Assembly (NCBI GenBank): GCA_961205875.1
Contig: OY540822.1
Coordinates: 2,172,501-2,236,500 of the forward strand
Source: Sialis fuliginosa
Lineage: Eukaryota; Arthropoda; Insecta; Megaloptera; Sialidae
Reading direction: 5' to 3'
DNA: 64,000 nt
The translations under genes were made by a program, and so were the position numbers. How positions within the stretch are numbered: position 1 is the stretch's first letter; every line of letters starts with the position of its first letter. Below, piece after piece: positions 54,519 to 64,000 of this stretch. The notes under the pieces are model-generated. The model saw only the letters and a program-made list of their open reading frames with translations. It was not told where the DNA came from and searched no databases.

Positions 54519-55837
54519 AGTATTTTTTTCTGAATTTTCAGCCATTTTTATTTAATTGTTTTTGAGAAAAAAATTTTTTTCAATAATTTAAATAAAAATA
54601 CATATCTTTTGATTGGTTGTATCGATTCATTTGAAAAAAATATATGTTATAAATAGAACCAGAAGTGATTTATGAAAAAAATATAACTTCCAGAATGACA
54701 CTGAAGCTAGCGGCAATTTCAGAACCCATATAGTATCTGCCCTCAAAAAAATTTTTTTAACTAAGATAATTCATAGGCACAGCTCCAATTTATTTATTTT
54801 TTACATCTATATATACTATTCTATAAAAAAATTTTTTTTCAAAATTCTAAAAAGTAAGCGTCATTTTTGAAAAAAAATAATATATCTGTTTTTCAAATAA
54901 ATCGAAAACTATTGATTTGACAAAAAATATATTCGAACTCTTTTGTAGAAGGTTTTAATTGGTTACAAGACAGTAATATTTTCTGAAATTTTTAGCCATT
55001 TTTATTTAATGGTTTTTGCGAAAAAAAATGTTTTCAATAATTTAAATAAAAATTCATATTTTTTTATTGGTTTTGTCGATTAATTTGAAAAAAATATTCG
55101 TTATAAATGTAACCAGGAGTGATCTGTAAAAAAATATAAACTTCTAGAACCCATATCTGCCAAAAAATATTTTTTTAACTAAGATAATTCATTTGCACAC
55201 CTCCAATTTTTTTTAACGATCTATATATAGGTACCTACTATTATACAAAATATATTTTTTTCAAAATACTAAAAATTAAGCGTCATTTTGAAAAAAAGCA
55301 TTTAATTTTTTTAAATTGTCAAGGACATATACAAAATATGTAAATAATTGTAAAGCTAATCAAGATCATCATCATGTATGTACAAATAAATTGAAAACTA
55401 TTGATTTGACAAATAAAATATTCGAACTCTATTGAAGAAAATTAAATTCATTCTCTACAAAATTGTATATTAATATTATTTTTCTCATATCTCAAATAGT
55501 TTACGAGTTATTGAGAATTTTCAAAAATACGAAAAACAAATTATTTATTATAAACATCGTTAAATAGTAAAATTATAATGCTTATAGTTTTTAATAATAT
55601 GTTTTAAATATAGTTTATATGCTTATAAATGTTAAAATATATTATTGATCATTTTTGATTTGTTTTAAATATCACTAAATTATTTTTGCATTAAATCATA
55701 ATGCTAATAGTAAATAGGGTTGCCAGCCACTATTTGAGCGGACAGTCCGCTTTTTTCACATTATGTTCACTATTTTTTTTTTCACAAAATAGTGAAATTT
55801 TTTTTTATTTAAAAGCTTTATAATGAAATGGTACATA

Positions 55838-56116
55838 ATCTAAAGCAAGCTTGTCCAACCCGCGCCGCGTCTCGCGAGGATAATTTAAAAATAATAATAA
55901 TAATTTTATAATAATAAACTCGCATTGAAATTAGCATGACTAAAGAAAAAGGTCTTCAGTTTTTATTTTTCCTAACTTTCTACTCAATAAAATTAGGAAT
56001 TGAAATTGACGCGACCAAAAAAAAAGGTCCTCAGTTTTATATTCTGGCCCTTAGTAAATTGAGTTTATGATATGCGGCCCAAAATGTTCAACAGGTTGGA
56101 CACCTATGATCTACAG
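55838..56116. mobile_element. Small hAT copy (GTCCAACC ends), uninterrupted
   Basis: Body 55846-56108 with ends CAAGCTTGTCCAACC and GGTTGGACACCTATG, flanked by ATCTAAAG and ATCTACAG (one mismatch). Same family as 36673-40960 without the LINE. Confidence 0.85.
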
Positions 56117-56265
56117 CATAGGTGTCCAACCTTTTGAACCTTCTGGGCCGCATAGCAGAAATTTTTATTAATTTCATTTACGAAGGGCCGCAGGTCAGAA
56201 TATAAAACTCAGGACTTTTTTGTCTCGCCAATTTGAATTCCTAATTTATATATTCCTAAATACAA
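56117..56265. mobile_element. Third hAT copy, inverted and truncated
   Basis: Starts CATAGGTGTCCAACC immediately after the previous copy's target duplication and reads in the opposite direction to about 56265, where similarity is lost. Confidence 0.75.
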
Positions 56266-57329
56266 ATAATTTGTTTTTTAAGAAAAAGTTATTGAAAAAT
56301 TGCTAGAAAAATCGTATTTTTGAAAATTCTCAATAACTCGTAAACTATTTGAGATACAAGAAAAATAGTTACATACAATTTTGTAGAAAATTTAATTTTC
56401 TGCAAGAGTTTTAATTAATTTTTTTGTCAAATTAATAGTTTTCGATTTGTTTGAAAAACAAACATATGTATAATATTTTTTTTCAAAATGACGCTTACTT
56501 TTTAGAATTTTGGAAAAAAAATATTTTGTAGAGTGATATATATATATATATAGATGTTAAAAATAAATAAATTGGAGGTGTGCCTATGAAGTATCTTAGT
56601 TAAAAAAAAAATTTGTTGTGAAATTTATTTTTTTGGGGCAGATGCTATGGGTTCTGGAAGTTTTTTTTTTTACACACTACTCCTGATTATATCTATGACA
56701 TATATTTTTTTCAAATTAATCGATAAGATCAATCAAAAGTTTTTTCTCAAAAACCATTAAATAAAAATGGTTGAAATTTTCAGAAAAAATGTCTTTTTTG
56801 TAATCAATCATAACATCCAAATTTCGTTAGAAAAGACGCGGGGGCACTTTTTGCATGCTTGCCCGTCTATACCCTTTATGTGATTTTTTTGTTGCTATAT
56901 TAATACATAGCTATCAGATGAACAGATATATTAATATATTATTATAATATATATATTATATGTATAATATATTCAATGCGAACAAGTTTTAAATAAGTAA
57001 AAAAGCTAAAAAAAACTGTAAAATACTCTACAAAATAACCCAAAAATGAAAATAATCAATTATTATAGAATATTGGACATATATTATATCGTATTAACTC
57101 ATTGAACACGGCTACTGTGTTTACCGCGTGTTTATTGCACACAACGTGTTAACAGCAGTACATGGGGATATTAATTAAACATAACAAACTACACGAATAT
57201 TTTCAACATTTTATTTGAACGTATTACAATATCGAAAACGTTTATAACTCTCTTACAATTTATATTAAACTACCGCTGCTGACAAGTTCTGTCAGATATA
57301 CTAATAAGTTAATCAATTTTTTTTTTCAG

Positions 57330-58381
57330 GGAGACTTAGAAGTTAATGAAGAAAATCCGACAAACGCCGACATTCAAAATCAACAAAAAGAAAATGAAGA
57401 CCTCAGTGATACTAGTTGTACACAAAAAACTAAATTGTATAAACTTAAATTAACACATTCTAATAAACGACCTTTTCAATGCGACCAATGTGAATACAGT
57501 TGTGGGCGAATAAGTACTTTAAACACACATAAATTACTTCATTCTAATAAACGACCTTTTAAATGCGACCAATGTGAGTTTAGTTGTAGGCAGAAAAGTA
57601 ATTTGAATACTCATAAATTAACACATTCTAATAATAGACCTTTTAAATGCGATCAGTGTGAATACAGTTGTACACTAAAAAGTAGTTTGTATAAACATAC
57701 ATTAATACATTCTAATAAACGACCTTTTAAATGCGACCAATGTGAATACAGTTGTAGGCAAATAGGTAATTTGAATAGACATAAATTAACACATTCTAAT
57801 AAAATACCTTTTAAATGCGACCAATGTGAATTTAGTTGTAGGCAAATAGGTGCTTTGAATACACATAAATTAAAACATTCTAATAAAAGTCCTTTTAAAT
57901 GTGACCAATGTGAATACAGTTGTAGGCAAATAGGTAATTTGAATAGACATAAATTAATACATTCTAATAAAATACCTTTTAAATGCAACCAATGTGAATT
58001 TAGTTGTAGGCAAATAGGTGCTTTGAATACATATAAATTAAAACATTCTAATAAAAGTCCTTTTAAATGCGACCAATGTGAATACAGTTGTAGACTAAAA
58101 GGTAATTTGAATATACATAAATTAATACATTCTAATAAACGATCTTTTAATTGCAACCAATGTGAATTTAGTTGTAAGCAAAAAGGTTATTTTAATAGAC
58201 ATAAATTAACACATTCTAATAAACGACCTCTTAAATGCGACTAATGTGAACATAGTTGTAGAGATAATAGAAGTTTGAAAATACATAAATTAACACATTC
58301 CAATAAACGATTTAATTGTGACCAGTGTGAATTTAATTGTAACCAAATAAGTAATTTGATGAAACATAAGTACTTTACATA
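57330..58381 (+). pseudogene. Zinc-finger paralogue C, exon 2 (about 11 fingers)
   Basis: The acceptor TTTTTTCAG ends at 57329; the exon starts GDLEVNEENPTNADI in phase 0. A half finger (KLKLTH) is followed by nine fingers of C-x2-C-x12-H-x3-H type up to TAA at 58242-58244, where other fingers have CAA (CDQC). The frame continues through finger 10 and a degenerate finger 11 (last His missing) to TAG at 58379-58381. Finger 7 has Tyr for the first zinc His. Fingers 4-5 and 6-7 are a 168-bp duplication. Linkers read HSNK[RIS]PFKC. With the exon 1 stop this locus is a pseudogene, though exon 2 alone has a long open frame (57330-58241). Confidence 0.85.
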
Positions 58382-58850
58382 GATACCTGAAAGTAAGGTT
58401 GAATAAATTGAGAAGTAAATATCAGTGAGATTTAAACGCTAAGACTCAACAGTAAATTTAATATTTTCATGAAATTAAAGTTGTAGTGTCATGTCATTAG
58501 AAGTAGTTGCACTAGGTTTTAGGTTGGATAAGTTGTATTGAGGTGTATATAGTTACCATAAGCCCAAGATAGTTAAGAGAACTAATTAAAACTATTTAGT
58601 TTTGAAAAGAGGACAAAAAGACTCACTTTTTTTCTGTGTTAATTATTTTAATAAGTAACTTTTGTATATACTCTCGTTTAAAGTAAAAATAGTTTTAAAA
58701 AATTGTCACCGGTAACATAAAACATTTCACAAAATCTAATCCAGATATATTTGGTATATTATTTTGAAATACGAGTATACATGAAAAATAAACTCAAAAA
58801 AATTAAAGGTTAAATTTTATAAAGCAAATTTTTTACTTTTCAAATATATC
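58382..58850. other. 3' flank of paralogue C
   Basis: No gene. The AATAAA closest to the stop is at about 58402 (TTGAATAAATTG), a possible polyadenylation signal. Confidence 0.4.
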
Positions 58851-59666
58851 TCACAAGGGGAAGGAACAGCACGGTTAATGAGAATTTCAATGAGCTTGTG
58901 GTATGTCAAACTAGAGCAAGAATAAAAGGACACGTGTCCAACAATTTGATCTCATAGGCCTTAATTACAACGATAATTAACTTTGAAAATTTGTGTATTC
59001 AATATAACCGTGTAATAATGCTGTCGTAAAATCTTGTTTCAATTATTTATACACAAATTAAACCAAATAAAAATATTTTCATTAACTAGTAAATTACAGA
59101 ATTTACTTTTTCAGAATTAAAACCCGTAAATAAAAAAATAAAATGATTTCACATGAAAATATTGATATATACGCCAGTACATAATTATTAATTTGTTTTA
59201 AAGTAAATTTAATTTATTATTGACACAACTCATTAGTTTTTAATTAATAAATTGAAAAGTTTTAATAAAAAACAAACTTGAAAGAAACCACAAACATCTA
59301 TTGTCAATAATAATATGTTTTATTTATGTCTAATTTATCGATTTTTACGCAAGTGGTAGAGGTAATGTGTACAAAAAAATAAAAAATAACTGTAAATAAA
59401 AATTAAAATCAAAATCTTAAAATCGATATTCGAACCATCGTTTTCCAGGCGAGACACCATGTCAGTGCGTTGACCGCAGGGCCGTGTTTCGAGCGAACAT
59501 AATACACGGTTATATTGAATACACAAATTTTCAAAGTTAATTATCTTTGTAATTAAGGCCTATGAGATCAAATTGTTGGACACGTGTCTTTTTATTTTTG
59601 CTCTAGTTTGACATACCACAAGCTCACTGAAATTCTCATTAACCGTGCTGTTGCTTCCCCTTGTCA
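58851..59666. mobile_element. MITE, CAAGGGGAAG family, copy 2
   Basis: Body 58854-59663 (810 bp) flanked by TCA on both sides. Arms of about 180 bp as in copy 1; the centre is larger. The different but matched duplication (TAA in copy 1) indicates independent insertions. Also carries ATTCGAACC at about 59429-59437. Confidence 0.88.
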
Positions 59667-60927
59667 GTGAAAAATGATTGGATTTGCATGATCAAAAACT
59701 CATTCGTAAGCTTGTACTTTCTTGTTTGCTCTGTGCCAAGGGTTAAAAGAGTTCGAAAAATTGTCTCTTAATATTTTATAAACTTTGAAAGCGTAAAATT
59801 AAAAAAACAATTTTTTAATGAGAAGCTCAGTGAAAACGTTTGAAAGCTTGTTCTTTTCTCTTGAAAATGCTTTTTTTCATCCCCGTACAATTTTTTTTTG
59901 ACCGCGTTATTTACTGTCAAAGTAATAATATCACTTTTGACTTTAAACTCTTGTAACTTGTATATCCTGAAATAATGATCGCACAATAATCGACATGATA
60001 TCATTAGAAAGCTGAAAGTGTCCTCTTTAAAATACTTACATACCCTAATACACTAATATTAAGTTTTAATGTCCACCCTTATGACACCCATTGGCCGATT
60101 GTCATCAAATTAAACTGTTTTAGAGTTAAGTGCCTATAGATTATCATTCAGTAAATGGCAGTTATCAAATGTCAATAAAACAAGAGTCCAACACTGGCGT
60201 ATGACCCAAGACTGGTGCCAGTACCTTATTTGAATAGCACAACGTATACGATATACAATATCTCTACATATGCATATGTACAATAATTTGTTATGTTCTT
60301 TGTCAAATAAACAATTTATAAAGTTATTAAAGATTTTTTATTTTTGTCCTGTTTCCCCTTGAAGGTAATTCGTTGTAGTTTTTAACAGCGGGGCTATGGA
60401 GGCAGAGTCTGAGTCGGTAGAAAAGTACTGACTCTGTTAATTATATAATGTTTTTTACACATTATTATTATTATTAATTTGATAAAATAACAAAAATATA
60501 TTGCAACTTTTCATTGCTCTGTTTATAATTTATAGGATTGGGGGGGAGGGGGGGGGGGGGTTCTGGTAATAATTTTCATTGATAAGAATTATTATTAAAT
60601 ATCATCCCTCAAAATGCCGTTACGTTATGAATCCTGATTTTTTACCCTCTTTGTGGACTAGGGGGTAGCTCAATCCAGCTACTCAGGGCTATACCATAAT
60701 GGACACCACTTGTTTATAGTCCGAGAGGTGAGCGACAAAAATTGCAACTACTTTATAAAGGCTGATTTTTTTATATTACGTCACATTTGTGGTGTAGAGA
60801 TACAGCCTGCCGTCAGTCAGCTAATTTCGTTAGTGTTTGGCGCAGGGGCGGCTTTATTTTTGTAAAAATGTTGCAACTACTTTATAAAATCTGAAAATTT
60901 ATTTGTAAGTAGTATACTAATTAAAAA

Positions 60928-61060
60928 CCAGGGACTTGAACCGGAATTTATTTATGGTTCGGGTTCGGGTTCAATAGTAATTTCGGTTCGGGTTCAGTTT
61001 CAGGTTCAGCATGGTGCAAATTTTTTGGGTTCAAAAACCGTTATTTTTTCAGGTTCGAAC
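60928..61060. repeat. Degenerate GGTTCGGGTTC repeat, copy 2
   Basis: Starts CCAGGGACTTGAACC and contains several degenerate GGTTCGG units; inverted relative at 24597-24722. Confidence 0.65.
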
Positions 61061-61690
61061 TCCGGATTTTGACGGAATTATCTATTTTGACCTTCCCTGA
61101 ATCCATTCTGACTATTTTCGCCATGATGTCTGTGTGTCTATCTGTCTGTCTGTCAAATCGTAGAAGGGTGAAATATTATATTTAAGATTAATTTTTGTCT
61201 GGGAAGAAAACGTCCTATTTTTGAAAACGATCTTTCAACCGGATACGGATGTTTACCTACGTCGATGTTAGAATTTTTCGAATAACTGAAACAGTGCGAT
61301 ATAGAGAAAAATGGTCAAGTTAAAAAATGCAGGTAATATCTATATCTATAATGTTCTATTCATTTTTTCGTAAAAACGAATTTAATAAAAAATGTTTATT
61401 ATAATTCAAATAGTTCATAACAGAGGAGAAATATCTGCCATGCGTGTCATGGGACTTTTTTATACGTAATACTAAGAGTGAACAGTGTAGGTGAATCTAA
61501 ATAATTACATTAAAAAAATCTTCCTGACTAAATCATAAATGTTGGAAAAAAATGTATGGGGAATAAATTATAGATAATAACATACTCGACATTTTTTATC
61601 TAAAATATTTTTTTCTTATTTCAAAAATAATTCAATAATCCAAAAATTTACAAGAATAAACATCCGTTTTCAGTTATTACTAGGGCATAC

Positions 61691-61743
61691 AAAAACCCGA
61701 TAAAATTTCAAAAACCGGCTATCCGGTTTTTAATCGGGTTTTT
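61691..61743. repeat. Two-step palindrome
   Basis: AAAAACCCGAT pairs with ATCGGGTTTTT and, inside it, AAAAACCGG pairs with CCGGTTTTT around CTAT. Confidence 0.8.
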
Positions 61744-62810
61744 CAATTAAGTTTAAAAAATGTTTTAAACTATTTAAATAAAATAATAAATTAATATTAA
61801 AAAAATAAAACTTATTTTATTAAGGCTCTAGCCTGAGGGTCTAGTGCTAAGGGGGATCTGACCCGGCGAGCAAAAATAAAAGTCAGTAAATGGTATATTT
61901 ACGTATTTAAATTATTAATTGAATGGTCGAAAAAAAGCCTGGTCAAGAAAAAAATTCTTATGGGGTCCGCCAAGAATTCCAATCTGGGGGCTCGTGATAG
62001 TATGTGGAGGCCATAATTGCAGCTATAGCAAATATATTTTGTATTACAATACATTATAATATATTGAAATAAATTATATATTTATTTTCATCTCAAATGT
62101 GGAATTTACAATTCCCAATTTGAAATTGATTAATCTAAATTTGATCTTGAAATGGTATAATCTCCTTTATTAACATACATATTATTATACACTTCACGAA
62201 TGACACTCAAATTCCATTTACTCCGCTATAATATTTTTATTTACACATTGCACGTTCGTTTATAGATGTCACCCTTTTATTAATTTAAATAAATTCACAA
62301 TATACGTGACGACAAAATGGTCGCCACAAGAATATGGTGCCGCTGCCTCGCTCAGTGGAGACGGGGTGGGTTAAAAAATATATAATAAACAAAATAATAA
62401 TTATACTTGTAGAAAAAAGAAAAATTATAAAATTGAGTTTGGGCGCCATGTGGTCTTTTCGCGGAGGTACCACAAAACTCCTTAATGCTTGATTTCCTTG
62501 ATATCTGTAGGAGGAATAAAGTCTTAAAATATATGTGCGAATCATAGACGATAGTATTTCTCGTAACAATTATTATTATGGAATATACAGTAATTAAATA
62601 CACCACAAGTAGCAATAATACGGTGGTGTATTAGAACAAAAATAAGATCAAAATTTGTGTTGTGTAGATATTAAGTGAAAATAAAAAATCGTAAAAAAAT
62701 GTAAAAATGTATGTGTTACTTTGGAAACAGTAAACATTTTCGCGCACGCCGTACCTAAAAGTACTACTTTACACACTGAAATTTCAATGAAAAAACCTAC
62801 TTTTTTACAC

Positions 62811-62971
62811 GGTTGTAGAAAAATAGTTATTTGTGTATCTAGGGTGTAAAATGATAGTTTTTCGCACAAGTGTGAATGTTTATTAGTCGATGCGCCAACC
62901 GAGACTAACAAACACATGAGTGCGAAAAACGCATTTTACACCCGAAGTGCACACAATTTTTTTCTACAACC
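62811..62971. mobile_element. Small fold-back MITE (161 bp)
   Basis: GGTTGTAGAAAAA at 62811 is inverted as TTTTTCTACAACC ending 62971; GGTGTAAAATG and TTTTTCGCAC also have inverted partners. The whole unit can fold on itself. No target duplication was identified. Confidence 0.65.
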
Positions 62972-63127
62972 CTATTTATTATATAATATTAACAATAATA
63001 TAATATAATAATTAATTTCTATACTTTGTATTTTGCTATATTAATATTAAACAGTTCTATTTTCATTAAAATGTGTTTCATAATTTGTTATTCTATAATA
63101 TAAGATGGATACGTGGTGATACTGAAA

Positions 63128-63159
<32 letters not shown>

Positions 63160-63381
63160 GTGCACCACCAGAGATGTCAGAAGCTGCAAATTCTGTAATT
63201 TTAAATTTACTATCTGCAAAATCTAAATTGATATATGAAAATTATACATAATACCATGAATTGTGCCGAGAAAACAATAATTAATATAGTGCTTAAATTT
63301 GTTTAATACTATTGTTTTGGCAGATACTGCAGATCCCTGCAAAAGTGCATTTAGAATATACATATTTTAATTTACCCAATA

Positions 63382-63722
63382 GATGCAACCAGTGGCGTAG
63401 ATAGAATGGGGGGGGGGGGGATAAATAAAAAAAATAAAGTTGGGGGGCCCTCAAAATATGCAAAATAAAAATTATTATTATAATTTTGAATTGAATGACC
63501 TTTTTTTTTGATCATATAGTTATTTAAACTGTAGTTACTGTAACCTTTATTACTAAAAAAAAGGTCATCCAATTAAAAATTAAGCAATAACTGAAAATCT
63601 TTGTTTTTAATTGTCTCTCAGTAAAAAAAAAATGTCTTTCAGTTTTCTCATGATGTAGACTCATGGAGGGTGATTGACATTCTTGACCCCCCCCCCCCCC
63701 CATCTACGCCACTGGAATCAAC
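63382..63722. mobile_element. hAT MITE, CAGTGGCGTAG family, copy 2
   Basis: Body 63390-63714 with ends CAGTGGCGTAGATAG and CATCTACGCCACTG and subterminal G and C runs. Flanks GATGCAAC and GAATCAAC match at 6 of 8 positions, so an old hAT duplication. Same family as 5285-5449. Confidence 0.75.
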
Positions 63723-64000
63723 TACCGATTAGCGTCATTAATCAATTAGCAACGGTTGGTTCATAGTTGATGATTGCAATATACAGTCATAACATTGTCG
63801 TGTTCCATTTTACACAGTATATTTCTTTATCCCGTCACGCCGAAGCTGAGTCCTTCGCAGATATCAGTTGAGATTTCACCGGAGTTTCAAAGGTATGTGT
63901 CAAAATATTCAACTAGATAAGTGTTTTTACCATACGGTTAATTATTCGAAAATTCACCTCACAGTGGCCAATCCGGCCATAACAACTATAATACAATAGT
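63723..64000. other. Window end; possible 5' exon
   Basis: Less AT-rich than its surroundings. TTTCAAAGGTATGTG at about 63885-63898 looks like an exon end and donor, and no ATG-led ORF precedes it, so a 5' UTR exon of a gene beyond the window is possible but unproven. Confidence 0.25.

Larger units (their letters stand above)
54520..56830. mobile_element. Three-armed fold-back element with hAT insertions
   Basis: Segment about 54530-54965 is repeated directly at about 54976-55560 and again in inverted orientation at about 56270-56825 (shared AAGCGTCATTTT, CCATTTTTATTTAATGG, GAGTTATTGAGAATTTTCAAAAATAC). hAT copies occupy the centre. Confidence 0.75.
52758..57329 (+). other. Intron of zinc-finger paralogue C
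   Basis: 4.57 kb, almost twice the length of gene B's intron. At least 3.6 kb consists of inverted-repeat elements: 52784-53115, 53530-54518 and 54520-56830 (with two hAT copies inside). The remainder (53120-53525, 56830-57320) is AT-rich without genes. Confidence 0.7.
59667..63381. other. AT-rich intergenic DNA, no gene seen
   Basis: Contents: a G-rich run at about 60541-60560; a repeat at 60928-61060 related to 24597-24722; a CTGT microsatellite near 61141; a two-step palindrome at 61691-61743; an inverted repeat at 62811-62971; and (AAT)n at about 63127-63154. Short minus-strand frames at 62285-62917 show no recognisable domain. Confidence 0.5.

Overview
The window looks like AT-rich, transposon-dense genomic DNA of an insect. 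A hemipteran with an aphid-like repeat landscape is my guess, but no host marker gene fixes the taxon. The evidence is intron-split C2H2 zinc-finger genes, an errantivirus-like LTR element with an env gene, a LOA-type LINE, a Penelope GIY-YIG fragment, and many hAT, Tc1/mariner-like and 3-bp-TSD MITEs. No bacterial gene organisation, rRNA, tRNA or CRISPR array was seen.

Layout. 1-5500: a MULE-like MITE, a Penelope fragment, a 780-bp element built of GTGTAAAC/GTATAC-like motifs, a 5'-truncated LINE and a small hAT MITE. 5547-6768: zinc-finger pseudogene A, whose premature stop was copied inside a tandem four-finger duplication. 7368-21776: a 14.4-kb LTR retrovirus-like element with near-identical LTRs, a gag and pol joined by a textbook -1 slippery heptamer, and an env broken by one amber codon. 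It also has an unusually long (3.9 kb) non-coding pol-env spacer holding tandem repeats, a duplicated RNA hairpin with compensatory changes, and four paired CGTACG sites. 22-36 kb: MITEs, a Helitron-like element, a tandem-repeat element split by a hAT MITE, and two coding remnants (a last-exon-like ORF and an ankyrin-repeat fragment). 36673-40960: a hAT element split by an internally deleted LOA-type LINE.

41-48 kb: nested MITEs, then zinc-finger gene B (exon 1 at 43328, exon 2 at 45816; 17 fingers), which looks translatable up to a stop in its last linker. 49-58.4 kb: paralogous zinc-finger pseudogene C, with a 2.47-kb fold-back element upstream and three more inverted-repeat elements in its intron. 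58.8-64 kb: a second copy of the MITE found behind gene B, then mostly featureless AT-rich DNA and small palindromes.

How it fits together. Zinc-finger loci A, B and C are copies of one gene model: a short acidic exon 1 with psi-K-x-E motifs (seen for B and C), a phase-0 intron, and an exon 2 carrying all fingers with a [ST]-N-x-x-P linker instead of TGEKP. B and C also share upstream sequence, so they are a tandem gene duplication expanded by MITE insertions. The LTR element encodes its own Gag, PR-RT-RNaseH-IN and Env; the sequence suggests a U5 splice donor joined to an acceptor just before env. Most of the remaining DNA is non-autonomous transposons with recognisable target-site duplications.
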